Below, in pieces: positions 11,885 to 24,810 of a DNA stretch of 64,000 bases. The stretch lies in the NCBI RefSeq assembly GCF_964340395.1, contig NC_135570.1, positions 7,276,322 to 7,340,321 on the forward strand, read 5' to 3'. A program made the position numbers and the translations under genes. Position 1 is the stretch's first letter. The number at the start of each line of letters is the position of its first letter. This DNA comes from Glandiceps talaboti. Taxonomy: Eukaryota; Hemichordata; Enteropneusta; Spengelidae. The notes under the pieces were generated by a model. It ran no database searches. It was not told the DNA's origin and saw only the letters and a program-made list of their open reading frames with translations.

Positions 11885-14800
11885 ACATACTATACTCGAG
11901 GGTAATGGGTATTTATAAATTTACTCATTCCATCATTTCAAATATTGTTACATAGAGCTACATGTGTATGCATTGATTTTTATAGTGTACACACTGACAC
12001 AGGGTCCAGATGTATGCATACGCAATAATACACTGGAAAAAACAGTATAGTGAAACATTGTGATTGATCCCTAGCTTTACCAGGTTCCCAGCATCAATAA
12101 TTAAACTACTTACATGTATGTATAGTTACTAGTAACCTTAAATTACATGATTTAAGTTTCCACTCTCTGTAACAGAAACTTTATCAACCCACCATAGCAA
12201 ACAAAGTGTACAAACAAAAGTAGTTAATAGTATCGAATGATTTTTAAATACATTTGAAAAAAAGACCACCATGAAAATTGGAATTTTAGTGAATTTAGAC
12301 CTTGAGTAGACAGAAAACAATGCAGACATTGTGAGTAAACACCCAGTTTTTATCTTAAAGGAAAATAGTCTATAATTTGTCAGTCATAAACTGTCACATA
12401 TAATTTGTGATGATTCATTGATCTTCCCTACAAGGTCTTTTGATTCTGTAGTCAATCAATTGAAATGATCAGATAACAAGCCTGGTGTCAGGTCAAAGGT
12501 TAAACCAGTCATTGTTATAGGGCACTGTTGCTTGTTTTGAAAAACAAAAGGACCTTGTGATACTTTATTGTATAGAATTTTAAAGTTTGAATGAAACAGT
12601 GAAGCAGTACAAGTACATAGGTACTTCATACATGATATAAATAGATTTAATTCAGAGAAAATGTAACTTTCATTGTTTACTTCATCACATATAGGTACAT
12701 GTACAATTTGTATATAGGTAAATTCTGATACTATGCTATTTCAAACATCATGTAAATTTTACAGCAGTGTTATACTGAGGATTTGTAACCGTAGTAACAA
12801 ATATAAGAACAAATGTAGTCTAGATACAATGTTAGTAGTCACTGTCCTGGACTATTACTAATTTGGTAGTCTAGATACAATGTTTAGTAGTCTCTGTGTC
12901 CTGGACTACTGCTAATTTGGTAGGCTAGATACAATGTTTAGTAGTCTCTGTGTCCTGGACTACTGCTAATTTGGTAGTCCAGATATGTTTAGTAGTCTAT
13001 GTACACTGGACTACTGCTAGTTTGGTAGTCTAGATACAATGTTTAGTAGTCTATGTGTCCTGGACTACTGCTAATTTGGTAGGCTAGATACAATGTTTAG
13101 TAGTCTCTGTGTCCTGGACTACTGCTAATTTGGTAGTCTAGATACAATGTTTAGTAGTCTATGTGTCCTGGACTACTGCTAATTTGGTAGTCTAGATACA
13201 ATGTTTAGTAGTCTATGTGTCCTGGACTACTGCTAATTTGGTAGTCTAGATACAATGTTTAGTAGTCTATGTATCCTGGACTACTGCTAATTTGGTAGTC
13301 TAGATACAATGTTTAGTAGTCCATGTGTCCTGTACTACTGCTAATTTTGAGCCCTGGTAAATTTTACCTACCTACATATACTGTAATCCAACTGCTACAA
13401 AGTTAACCATAACAAAATATACCGGTAGGGGATAGAGTTATTTATATTGACCTGTACATTGTATAAGAAAAACATAACAGACAAAGACTGAGTTGAAAAA
13501 TTATGTTAGGAGTCGAGCGTATTCAGCGATGTTGGTCAGGTCAAATCTGAATATTTTGACTTATGTTGAATACCACAGAACCATCGACATACATTTTGTA
13601 GACATACAGTTGTTGCAATGTAGAATGACCAGGGTATAAATTCCATAGTTTCTGCTCAAATGTGTCCAACTTCACTTGCACATATTATGTCCACTGTTGG
13701 TAACAGTGATTGGTGTATTTGTATATATATATATATATAAATATATATGGTCAATGATATGAAACTATGAAAGACTAGAATTGTGAAGTAGGTGACAGTG
13801 TCAGGATTGATGTCATGTCAAGTGGTCCCATGTATACACATGTTAGTAAGTTTAATAGCTAACCATGACCTCAGCATAGTATAGCAGCTATAGTATCCAA
13901 CCATCCCTGTGTTGTGAAATAACCCAATAACAATGTCTCCTGGTTCTCATTTATCAACTAGTGCACTAGGGTTATTGAAACAAATTGATGAAATTACTTT
14001 TTGCAAATCATTAATTAAATTCACATAACTTGCTAATTATTGAATAATTGTGTGAACTAAAAATACATTATATAGGGCATACATGTATCTGTGTTTCATT
14101 GAATCTGTGTTTATTTCAACTTCAAGAGAAGTCTAATTTTGTCTTTAATACAGATAGATAGATAGACAGACAGATAGGTAACATGATTTTGATGCACCAC
14201 AAATGTGGCTCTGCTAAGGTTTTGGGAACCCTGATAACAGAGGAGGGAAAGCTGGTAAAACTTGCATATATGTCTATACATTGTACCATAATTTTGGTGT
14301 ATGTAACAAGCACTCACAAAAGAACAAACGACAGTAAAGCTAACAGCCAAAAAGAATTTGAGATGTGTACACTACATCAGGTTTTAATTAGATTGATGTG
14401 CATCTGTACAAACGACAGTAAAGGTAACAGCCAAAGGAATTCATGATGTGTACACTACATCAGATTTTCATCAGATTGATGTCCATCTGTACTTCTCCAA
14501 ACCACCTGTTCTGGTATTGTATTGTACTTTAGTCATAGTGTAAATATGACCATACAATTTAAAACTGTTCAATCTATATAGTTTGTAGAGGTGTCAAAGC
14601 AAATCAACAGTTTTCACCATTACATGACATTAGTACTACCAGTGCTGCCCACACAACCATAACTTGGTGTGAAACAAGTATTTCTTCAGTGTTTAATAGT
14701 GAGTCAACAAAAACAGAAAACAAGATCATAGTGAAACAAAATTACAACTTTTCACGTTTGGTTTTCACCTGTTACATTATTGTAAATGCCAAAATCAGTT

Positions 14801-17800
14801 GTTTTTGCCAAAGGCAGTAATTAGCTAAAATCTACCTGAGTTCCCTAGTCAATTCATAGACCCTACTTCGTGTATGGTCTATGGTGACTCAATTCACCAA
14901 ACAAAATCATTGTACAATGTACAATGTACAATGTATGGCAAATGCTGCACACTAATTGTAACCAAAGTCATTGAAATTATTGTGGTTTATTTTGCAATGA
15001 AATATGATAAAAACAATAACTCTTAGCTCCATAAAATTAGTGCTATTACAGCAATATATCATTTGTATTATCAGTATATTGACAGTGGAGGGGATTTATC
15101 TGAGTGCATTAGTATATATTGTAATTTAGAAATCATGCTGTCCTTAGTATCAGATTGTTGCCAGGCACATGTCAACTGCAGTCCACCGCTAGTGTCAAAA
15201 TTCTTTGCTCATTCATCTATCAAAATGAATTGGCGCCAAACTCTGTCATTCTATTTCTAAAAATAGAAAATCGAGAGGCTATCTGTAGCTTTGCATCAGA
15301 TGATTGTCAAGATAGATAGTCAAATACAAACAGACTCTTCATATTCATTCAATGTAGCAAAAATGGTGAGGAAAAGTCAAAACCGTCCCCCTTGTTCTTT
15401 TTTGTGGTCTCTGACAGCTTCATCATATCTGATAGTAGACACTCTCACAGTCCGGAGCTTCGCATTACTAAAATTAAAGCTAAGCTAATTCTTTTAGTAA
15501 TGCAAAGCTCAGGACTGTGAGAGAGTCTAATCTGATAGGTCTGATAATACCAGTGATATAGTACCTACAATCTTTCATTATTTCTTGCCTGAGCAGTGTT
15601 CTCCCCATGATAGATTTCAAGGAGGCGACTCGTTTACATAATAACTTACATATCAATGACACGGTAATTTGCATAATGATCAGCATACAATGTGTATATC
15701 TTCAACATTAACATACTCTGACATGTTTATATTAAACACATACATGTACACACATCAATGTATTACTGAGAGTAATAATACATCCAAGCTTGACATGTAC
15801 ATTACTAGAAATAGCACAGCTCCAGTATGGGCATATTTTTTTTGTCTCCGGACCAACAGCGTATCCACCCTTGGGGCGATTAGGCATTTCACAAATGTAA
15901 AAGCCCATGTCCTGAGGTGATAGTGTTTGACAATAATTCTAGTGTAGTGAATGCAGCCATTGTAAACTCAACCAACTGTGGAAGCTTATTCCTGTGCTAT
16001 CATTTGACAGTATCTTTTAGACAATTTTTCTGTTTGATTTCCATGTTTTGGATGTGTCAGTGAAATGCACAAAAACAAAGTAAATTGTAGAATCTGAATT
16101 ATGTTAAATCGTGGACAAATTTGAGTGTGCTTAAACATAAAGATTTGTTCATTGATGTGGTGTAGTTATATTGATTATATTTAGAGTTGGCTCTTTTATT
16201 AGCCAGTAAGGTGTGGATGTTTTTTTTTGGATCACACTATCACTTCCTGCTAGACAAGGACAATATAGCCAAGACTCTAGGCTTGTTGTTGATTTTGGCT
16301 ATGCCCTGTCTCAACTCAGTCTGAACATAGATCTATAATAATAGATCCATGGTCTGAAAGAGGTCAGAATCAAGGCTATGGGATGATTCTCACCATGATA
16401 ATGTGTTCACAAGAGGGCTAAGATGATGAACCATTTGAGAGGCTTCTTGTTTGATTCACTCTTGAGAAATTATACTGCTCTCTTCTGCATGTAAGTTACA
16501 AGAATATGAACAGTGTCATACCTGCTGGATAGATTTAGTGTTATTATCACACTACATGCATTATGAAAAAGATACATCAATTCAAGGTTATATTTTTTAA
16601 TGTGTCACAATCCATGTATATTTGATCATTCCGAAAATTATACATCTATCATGCAAATACCTCAATTAGCAGATTGGTTGTCAGTGCTACAAGAAAGTAA
16701 TATCATTCATTCAAACAAAGCCATAACCAGCCACAGCAACAATAGACAGAGATAGAAAATAGAAAATATACTGTACATGTACATGTATACATATACAGCT
16801 GTCCATATGGATATGCTATAAATATAACACTTGTGTCAAAAATAATAATTTACTAACAGTAATTTATCTAATATATGCATCTTAGCAAGTATTTGCTAAA
16901 TACAAACAGTATTTAAGTGTTCCCATGGTTACTATCAGTATCAACTCATTTATATGGTAATTAATAATGATGTATAGATAATTTATCTAGACATCTTTAC
17001 TGAGACATTTGATATTATTCCACAAGTTTTCTTCATTCAGCCAAGAAATAGAAAAAAATGAGTGACATAAGGGGCCTTGTCACTACCAGTTGCTAGGCAA
17101 GACATGACAAAGCCTTAGGTCACGAGTATATTCCAGCTGAATGAAGTAAAATATTGGGGAATAATATAATTATACCTCCTCAAGCATAATTTATGAAAAA
17201 TGGGGGAAAAAATGGTGACTTGGAATATTTTGACTCATATTTCAAATGTACTTTTGCTGACAACCTCTAACGAAACCACTGATACTGTCCTAATTACTCG
17301 TTATGGAGTTTGGGGTACATTTTTAAGTTTCTGTTAATTTGTACTTGTTGATTTCAATAAACAATATACACATGTAGTGTACTCATAATTGTAATTATTG
17401 TAATAATGGCATCATCATCATCATTATCATCATCATCATCAGCTGATTTTGTGATTTGAAACAGTAAATTTTTGAAAGATATTTGATGGATTGTTTTTAA
17501 CAATTGTAAAGAATCTTTTTGTGTGGGTTTTGTTTTTGTTTTTTGCAATTTTTTGGTGTATGACTCGCTGGTACTCGAAATCAATTATTATTATATTATT
17601 ATTATTATTATAATAACAAATATCATTATGAATAAAACAAGTTATATTAAATATCATTTAATTTTTGATGAATCATAATTCCTCATATGATAACTGTACC
17701 AGATCTATCAATCATTCCATACAAGGAAATGTTTATGAAAAGGTACGTTTATTATGTTGAAGTAGGAATGATGAAATGGATATATATGATGCGAGGGGAA

Positions 17801-20800
17801 AGGTTAAGTCAGGTTTTTACACAGTGGGATATTGTACATGTCAGTATACATCACAGGTCGTGAGAGCAGAACTTCTACTGTATACATACACTTTGTACCG
17901 GGTCACAAGGCATGTTAATGCTTTTGTACCAACTTAGCCTAGCTGTCAGTAATCATTGTCGAAAGCTGTCCTACAGAAGTGAATTATTAATCACCTAATG
18001 TTATACTGCACAACACAAAATGGACCGCAAATGGTTGAGGTATGTTCGTGCTTTAAGAAATGATCTGAAATGGCATACTATTTTAGATCCAGAGAGAGTT
18101 ATTTTGGTCTTGGGGTGATCTCATTATGTTGATGCTGTGTGGTTTGTTTTCAGTGGGGGTAAATCAACTAGAACCTTTAAGCCGAAGAAAAACATCCCAG
18201 AAGGAACACACCAGTATGATTTGATGAAACATGCTGAAGCTACTCTAGGAAGTGGCAATTTGCGCCAAGCTGTTGTACTGCCAGAAGGAGAGGACCTCAA
18301 TGAGTGGGTTGCTGTAAACAGTAAGTGCTTTACTTGTTAGATCATCCGACAAAAGAGAGAAAAAAGGCAGAGACACGATTGCCAGGAACAATAGAAACTT
18401 TAAAAAAACAGAAGGCCTTAAATTGTTATTGCACTTGATAATAGAGTATTGTTATAACAATGTAGGTACTTTTGAGATGCAGACAAAACGAACTTGACCT
18501 TCGGCTTGTATTGTTACTGCGTATTGCTGTGGTAAACACATGACCCACAATGACAAGTGAGCAGAGGTGGAGTCATATCACCCAGTGCACAATATGGCTG
18601 CATCTACTGTGTTAACACTGTTATTGTAGACTCAAAACTTATATGGCTGAATCAGCAAGCTGCATATTTTATACATATATCTTTGGTGAACTGGAAATCT
18701 GGGAATGATTAGATGAACTTTAGGGAAGGAGGGGACGTTGATTAGTTCAAGGAAAGTGTCAAATTATAAACTGGTAAAGGTGTGGTGGACACAGCATACT
18801 GTTGTTGCATGCTTTATCAGTATATTGAAGTGACCCTTGAGTTAATGGCGTCAACTTGTTCAGTAGAACCTATGGTATCAGGCCATATCACAGTTGTCAA
18901 CATTAGCTGACTTTTTACAGGCGGCCACATGTTGCAACGATAATAAAAGTAAATTTGCAGTATTGGACTCATATCTTCACTTGCCAAGAGAGAATGTTAG
19001 TTTTAATTGCCAACATTGTAACTGTTACTATAGAAACTGTTAAGTTGTCCTATGTTCATATATAACAGGTCCGGATTTCATAGTGAGTGTTGTTGTTAAT
19101 TTTTGATGACACCGACAATATCTTATCAGCCTAAAAGTAGACTATTTATTAATCCCAGACAGTCTATCTTCACCTGTGTACAAAGGAACTAGCTAACATG
19201 TACACAATAATAAATGCACACAGACATACCCACTTGCAACCTCTATCCTAGCAGGTACTCAATTAATTGAATGATATAGCTGGGTTGACTGAGGTGCAGT
19301 TCAAATCTTGCCTTAGGACTTAAGCCATTCACAAACAAACAGCTGTGATGACACTCAAACCAGCAACCTGCAGATTCCAAGCCAGTCACTCTAACCATTC
19401 AGCTGTCATGACTCCGCGGATGTTGCCAATAAAAAGTTTAGTATAGTATAGGAGGCCTAGATGGTTTGCCGTACCGACTCCACATTTGCACATAAAACTT
19501 ATTTGTTGTGATGGGTCAAGTTCAGATTTCTGTTCTGGTGTGTCACCATTACAGAACAATCAAAGGATAACTTTATTCATTTGTTTATTTATTTATTTAT
19601 CGATTGTTTGTTTGTTTATTTATTACAGCTGTAGACTTTTTCAATCAAATTAACATGCTATATGGTACGATAACAGAATTCTGTACGCCAGACACATGTC
19701 CAGTAATGTCCGCTGGACCAAAGTAAGTATAATGTTTGCATGTTTTAACCTATTTGTGATGTCAGGCTCATTTAATCATGTATAATCAGAATGTGACAAA
19801 ACCTATCAACATCCTGTAAACAGGAAGCTGCAATAACAGCGCCCTCACTCAAATTGGGGGTATCATCACCTCATAGTACCATTTCTTAAGAGCTTTGTCA
19901 TTGGTATTCTGTAGAAGTGTAAATCAGGGATGTTTTTTGTATTGTTCAGACATCAAGGAAAGCAGCAGTGCTCTATGATTAACCAAGTAACCTATACTAT
20001 GTATATCCCAAGGTAAATACAGACAGGAAGTAGAGTGCAACCATGGCAAATTGTTGAAAGGCCAATTGGTCTTAGATTCAGATTCAGATGCCTCCAATCT
20101 GAGGCTAGTCTCATATTGAGACTTAGATTCATCTTCATCACTTATAATCAATAGTCATCAAACAAGAAATAACACCATTGAGACTACAGGAAATAGTGCC
20201 CCCCCCCCCCCTTCACACCCACTTGACAGAATAGGTAATACCTTGGCTTGTAAAACTTTTGTTTTGGCAATTGTCTGAAATAGAGATAAAAAGCTTGTCA
20301 CCAAGATATTCATCATAGGTCAAAGTTCAGCAGATGTATGTTTGTGGGTTGGTTGGTAGGCACTTATTCCAATGATGTATCTGGGACATGGCCTTGTATT
20401 AAAGTTGTATAAAGATTTGAATCTTGTTTAAAAGTGTGCAGAGGTAACATTCTATGGTGGGTGTAAAGTGAGACCATTTCTTTGTAGTCTTAACATATTA
20501 CTTCTTTGTAAAACTGATTTTGTTAGGTGTCATCGAATCCGAGGCTCAATATGAGACTAGACTCAGATTGGCCTCAGATCTGAATCTGAATCTGAGACCA
20601 ACTGTATACATATGCATCTGTACTTCATTCATAAAGGAATATATTACAGTACAGCTAATCAAAACGAATTAACCATTAATGATTTCATGTCCTGTAAAGG
20701 TTTCATTTATACCTGTACTTAAACATGAAAAATTAATAGAAACTACAAGTTACAGCTGAATGTACTTGGGCTTTAATTTTTAAGTGATACATCTGTATTT

Positions 20801-23609
20801 TTACCCATCAGGTATGAATATCATTGGGCAGACGGTACTACAGTGAAGAAACCAATTAAATGTTCAGCTCCGAAATATATTGATTATTTAATGACATGGG
20901 TACAAGACCAGTTAGATGATGAAATGTTATTTCCCTCAAAAATAGGTAAGACTTTGTGTTAAATCTTTGGAATGAAATCACACATCCATTCATGGTGTTT
21001 GAAGCATAGGGTCATGTTACTATGGTACTACTCTTTGTGAATGATATTTGTGCCCCATAGTGGCTAAAACCATGCTACAATGTACTTAAAGGTTTGATTT
21101 GGTTCTTCTGTGGGTGCATATTTGACCCTTAGTGTTGCGAACTCTGGTTAAATAATAACTTAGGGGGAACTTAGGTAGAGTTTACAGTGTATGTAGTTAT
21201 TAGACACAAAAATTTGTCATTGTGTACACGCTGTAAAACAGTTAAGAGGTGTTTAGCTAAACAGTATGGTTACAAAAGTGCAAACATTGACAAACCTTTC
21301 AGACTACCAAGTCACAATTGTTTAAACAGAAATAAATAAAAGGAAATGAGGGCAGACAGGCAGAGATATGGTTGAAACATTGTATGGTTACGTGTACATG
21401 GTGTAACCCTCAATTCAAAGGATATATATAGATATCACTGGCAAACCAAGTACTGGTGATAATCAGGTATTTCCACTATCATGAATGTTGAACAGTGGAC
21501 TGATTTTACAAAAAGTACACATTGTAGTCAAGCTAGGGAGTTATATTTAGGTTCTATGAGTGATAGAAATAAGATTAGACTCCCTAGCATATACCTAATT
21601 TGCATCATCCACTTCACAAAAAGTACACATTGTAGTCAAGCTAGGGAGTTATATTTAGGTTCTATGAGTGATAGAAATAAGGTTAGACTCCCTAGCATAT
21701 ACCTAATTTGTATTATCCATCACAAATGACCACTGCTCTCATCTGCTCTCCACCCACTATGTTTCTATACCATTACCAACATGTGAAGAACTTAAAGTAG
21801 ACACGCCAAACATACAACTGCCAACATCAGACCATGGATGAACAGAATCTGTTACAAACAAGGGAAGTAAACAAATGAATTTGATAAATAACACTTGGCT
21901 CAGGGTGTTGGAACTTGTATTACACACCATGGTTTGATAAGAACAGTTTTATGGCCTCTTTATGTGTAGATGAAATGCCAGGGGAACCAGAAATTTGTTT
22001 GTGAATGTCAACTATTATGTAAAGTGGCCATAAAACTGTTCTTATCAAATGATGAAATGTAATATAAGTCTCTGTACTTCCAACCTGCTGTGCCAAGTGT
22101 TATTAATCCAATTTAGTTGTTTACATTCCCTGTTTGTAACAGGTTTTGTTCCACCATGCTCTGATGTTAACAGTTGTACACAACAGCCATAGTACTAAAT
22201 AAAGCATCCATTATTTGGTCATGACAAAATATTATGTCAGTGCTGGGTTTGGGTCAACAAAGTTATGAATACTAAGTCATTTGTTTTAAAAGTCACTATG
22301 ACATGTTAATAATAATTTTAACAGACCAAACATAATCTTGCAAAAAAATTGAAAAACAGGAAATGATAGTCAAGTTTCACTACTGTTGAAACCTCTACCT
22401 TTCTAATCACCTAATGGGCTTCAAGTTCTAAATTGCTTTCCATATGTTATATTTGTATAATATTTTTCTAACCAAATAACGAAGTCAGTTTGATTATGAA
22501 ATAGTATTTCTCAAATGATTTAAATAAGACTGAATAGCATGTAAGTGTTAAGTGTTGTAGTAAATCGTTATTGAATATAGTCATATTTAAACCCTGAGTA
22601 ACTGGAGTATTTTTAGTCCGGATGTCAACTGTGGTTTCTAACAGTGAGTGAAGGTATAAATCATAACAATACTGTATAGGAACTAGACTAGGGTATTATT
22701 GTTTTGATCAGACAGCCAACAATATCTTCAGTGAAAATTGTGAAAATATTAATTGTAAATATTAATTATTAGACATTGTATGTGTTAATTATAGGTCTGT
22801 TTCATCTATAAGTAGAATAATCATAATTTGATATCGTGACTCGTGGGGGCGGGGCTGATGTTTGGGTTCAGACGTAAAATCAATTTGAATGGATTTATTA
22901 CACCATATGACGTGTACAGCTTTACAAATAAGTTTACCCACATGTGATTCAGTACTGTGCGATACCATGCTTAAAGTTGTTATATGTAGCAAGTCATTTT
23001 CAATAATGTTACAGTTGCAACTAGTGCAACATTAAAAGGTGAAGATTTACAACAACCTCATCCCAGATAAAGCCTATTTAGGTGCCACTTTAGTCACTAA
23101 GTGCTTCAGTTGTTTTTTATGGAACTTTCACAGACAATACACATACATTTTACACAGTAAACAAGTGCATTCATAATCGGCTGTTTTATCTTTAGAGAAT
23201 AGTTTAGCATTTATATTATAACAATGGTTTTGGTGTCAACATGTGTCATATGTCAGTTGAACAGACATACAATTTTACAATTACATTGAGGTTATTTGTA
23301 CCCGTATACAATAGTATCCTTAAGGGTGTTGCCAGTTACACCCCAGTACATCTAAAGTTGAGTTCTGCTCAGTCTATTCATTCACAATTAGTCATGTGTT
23401 CAAACGAGGAAAAGCAATGAATTGTCTATTTTTAGTACAAGTGAACAAAACGTGTAGTGGAGCTAAAGGTATGACAGATTGCCTGTGTGTGTATTGTACA
23501 TGTATGTTTACCAATGTCAGTTTGTGGCTGTGTTTTTGTGTCTGTTTTTCAGTGTGCATGTATTTGTGGGTGTTTGTGTATATATGTGTCACAGTGTGTA
23601 TGTGTGTCA

Positions 23610-23659
<50 letters not shown>

Positions 23660-24810
23660 ATGCGTGTTTGTATGTATCAACATAATAGAATTGTCAAGTG
23701 ATGATGTCATTGGTATATAGTCTGCATTGTTATTTGTAGAATGATACAGTCTATGCATGGTTGGACTGCTGTGGACAGACATAGAACATTACATCAATTC
23801 ACTGATGTCAGAATAGACTTTCGACAGTCTAATGTCAGAATAAAACAATACTCTACCTTATTTTATACACCTAACTCTGCCAGCATATCTGTCTGTCTGT
23901 CAGTGTCATATGTAGGGACAGGTTGTGTCAAGCTAAAGTACATATTTGATAAGGCATGTCATACTCTCCAAATATATTTCCTGTGGTGGTGTGACACCAG
24001 TGGAGTAATGGTACTTTCATACCTTCCACTATGTAATTCAACAATATCAGTAAATGCTGCTGATAAGAACAGAACACTTATTTTTCTAGACTAGGAGATA
24101 CACTTTTTTCATGACTTTTGCCATTTCAAAATGTAAAAAATGTATGTAGGCAGTTGCACTTATTGAAGCATGTATGATCAGATTGCCAGGAGACTGAATG
24201 ATGCTGTGGTTGCATTGTTCTACCCTTTTCTGTCTTCTTGAGCAGGCCTGTGCATCAGGTTACCCCTACAGTGTATTTTACACTTACATTGAACAGACTA
24301 CAAATCCTGGTGCTAACACCACACAATTTACCATAATTAAGGACCTTAAGCAAATTGGAGAAAACTTAGTTTGCAGTTACATTTCTGAATTTGATATCAG
24401 AATTACATCATTTAACAAAAAAATGAAGAAAAAAAAGATCGGCCTTTTCATGTACAAATGGTTGCTATGGAACACATGCATTGTCTGTGGATCACATAAC
24501 TATGACTCAATACACATGGAGCACACATAACTACATGCAGCTATATACCTCTCCATTATCATTTGCATTTGTAGGTGTTCCATTTCCCAAGAACTTCCTT
24601 CCTGTGGCTAAGATTATCTTGAAGAGACTGTTCCGTGTTTACGCACATATTTATCACCAGCATTTCCAGGAAGTTATCTCGCTACAAGAAGAAGCGCATC
24701 TCAACACATCATTCAAACACTTCGTCTTCTTTGTACAGGAGTTCAATCTAATTGATCGGAAAGAGTTGGCACCACTTCAAGAACTAATTGACAGACTCAC
24801 AAACAAATAA
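8416..24810 (+). CDS. MOB1: MOB1, MOB kinase activator 1 (Hippo pathway)
   Basis: Five coding exons: 8416-8429, 18154-18320, 19629-19722, 20812-20945, 24575-24810. All junctions are GT-AG and the sum is 645 nt (214 aa; human MOB1A is 216). The first exon encodes only MSFLF less one base, as in vertebrate MOB1. Zinc ligands are conserved at C79, C84, H161 and H166, in [10 protein letters not shown] and [10 protein letters not shown]. The two MST-phosphorylated threonines of the family, T12 and T35 (EATLGSG), are present. MOB1 binds LATS/NDR kinases after phosphorylation by MST/Hippo and switches them on, restraining YAP/Yorkie. The N-terminal linker reads GGKSTRT instead of SSRSSKT; otherwise it is near identical to vertebrate MOB1A/B. 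Intron 1 is about 9.7 kb. Confidence 0.98.
10693..10792. repeat. Dispersed repeat with microsatellite tail, copy 1
   Basis: Shares blocks with 14206-14298: AAGGTTT-GAGAACCCT, a GGTAAAA block and TACATTGTACCATTATTTTGGT. Both copies lie near (GATA)/(GACA) tetranucleotide runs. Confidence 0.45.
10985..11165. repeat. Compound (CA)n, (CATA)n, (GATA/GACA/GATT)n microsatellite
   Basis: Successive runs of CA, about 18 CATA units, then short GATA, CAGA and GATT runs, in MOB1 intron 1. Confidence 0.95.
11813..11884. repeat. (GT)n microsatellite
   Basis: More than 30 GT units without interruption, in MOB1 intron 1. Confidence 0.95.
12815..13349. repeat. Minisatellite, 54-bp unit, about 10 copies
   Basis: The unit contains TAGTCTAGATACAATGTTTA, GTAGTCTATGTGTCCTGG and ACTACTGCTAATTTGG. 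Copies are nearly identical. AGTAGTC and GACTACT inside each unit are complementary, so every unit can fold. Confidence 0.92.
14206..14298. repeat. Dispersed repeat with microsatellite tail, copy 2
   Basis: Diverged copy of 10693-10792 in the same orientation, directly after a (GATA)n/(GACA)n run at 14153-14176. Confidence 0.45.
14855..14883. repeat. Small palindrome of the CATAGACCCTA family
   Basis: CATAGACC faces GGTCTATG around a loop containing CTACTTCGTGTA. Same family as 4173-4205. Confidence 0.55.
15429..15538. repeat. Foldback element, about 45-bp arms
   Basis: The core arms 15442-15473 and 15492-15523 are inverted copies built on CTCTCACAGTCC and GCATTACTAAA with two mismatches. 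The pairing continues more weakly outward to a TCTGATAG sequence. The spacer is only about 18 bp. MITE-like; no coding capacity. Confidence 0.7.
20066..20602. repeat. Widely spaced inverted repeat, about 70-bp arms
   Basis: In MOB1 intron 3. About 20066-20132 and 20531-20602 are inverted copies (blocks TTGGTCTTAGATTCAGATTC, CCAATCTGA and TAGTCTCATATTGAG) about 400 bp apart. The interior has no ORF. Possibly a non-autonomous DNA transposon. Confidence 0.5.
21509..21724. repeat. 108-bp tandem duplication
   Basis: Two adjacent near-identical copies with a 108-bp period in MOB1 intron 4. Each carries 10-bp inverted ends, GCTAGGGAGT and ACTCCCTAGC, about 50 bp apart. Confidence 0.85.
21814..22177. 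mobile_element. Long foldback (MITE-like) element, about 364 bp
   Basis: In MOB1 intron 4. The inner arms 21933-21956 and 22026-22049 are perfect 24-bp inverted copies (TTTGATAAGAACAG...). The pairing continues imperfectly outward for about 145 bp, through TAACACTTGGC, CTGTTACAAACA and AACATCAG, to ACAACTG/CAGTTGT ends. No ORF. It was not found elsewhere in the window. Confidence 0.7.
23606..23660. repeat. (GT)n microsatellite
   Basis: About 25 GT units in MOB1 intron 4. Long flanking ORFs on both strands are products of the repeat. Confidence 0.95.

Larger units (their letters stand above)
8430..18153 (+). other. MOB1 intron 1 (about 9.7 kb)
   Basis: Begins GTAAGT and ends TTTTCAG. It holds several microsatellites, a 54-bp minisatellite (12815-13349), a 45-bp-arm foldback (15429-15538) and two copies of a dispersed repeat (10693-10792 and 14206-14298). 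No nested gene was recognised. Confidence 0.85.

Noticed and set aside
12815-13349. CRISPR-like array
   Set aside because: Units are fully tandem without unique spacers, in a eukaryotic intron. It is a minisatellite.
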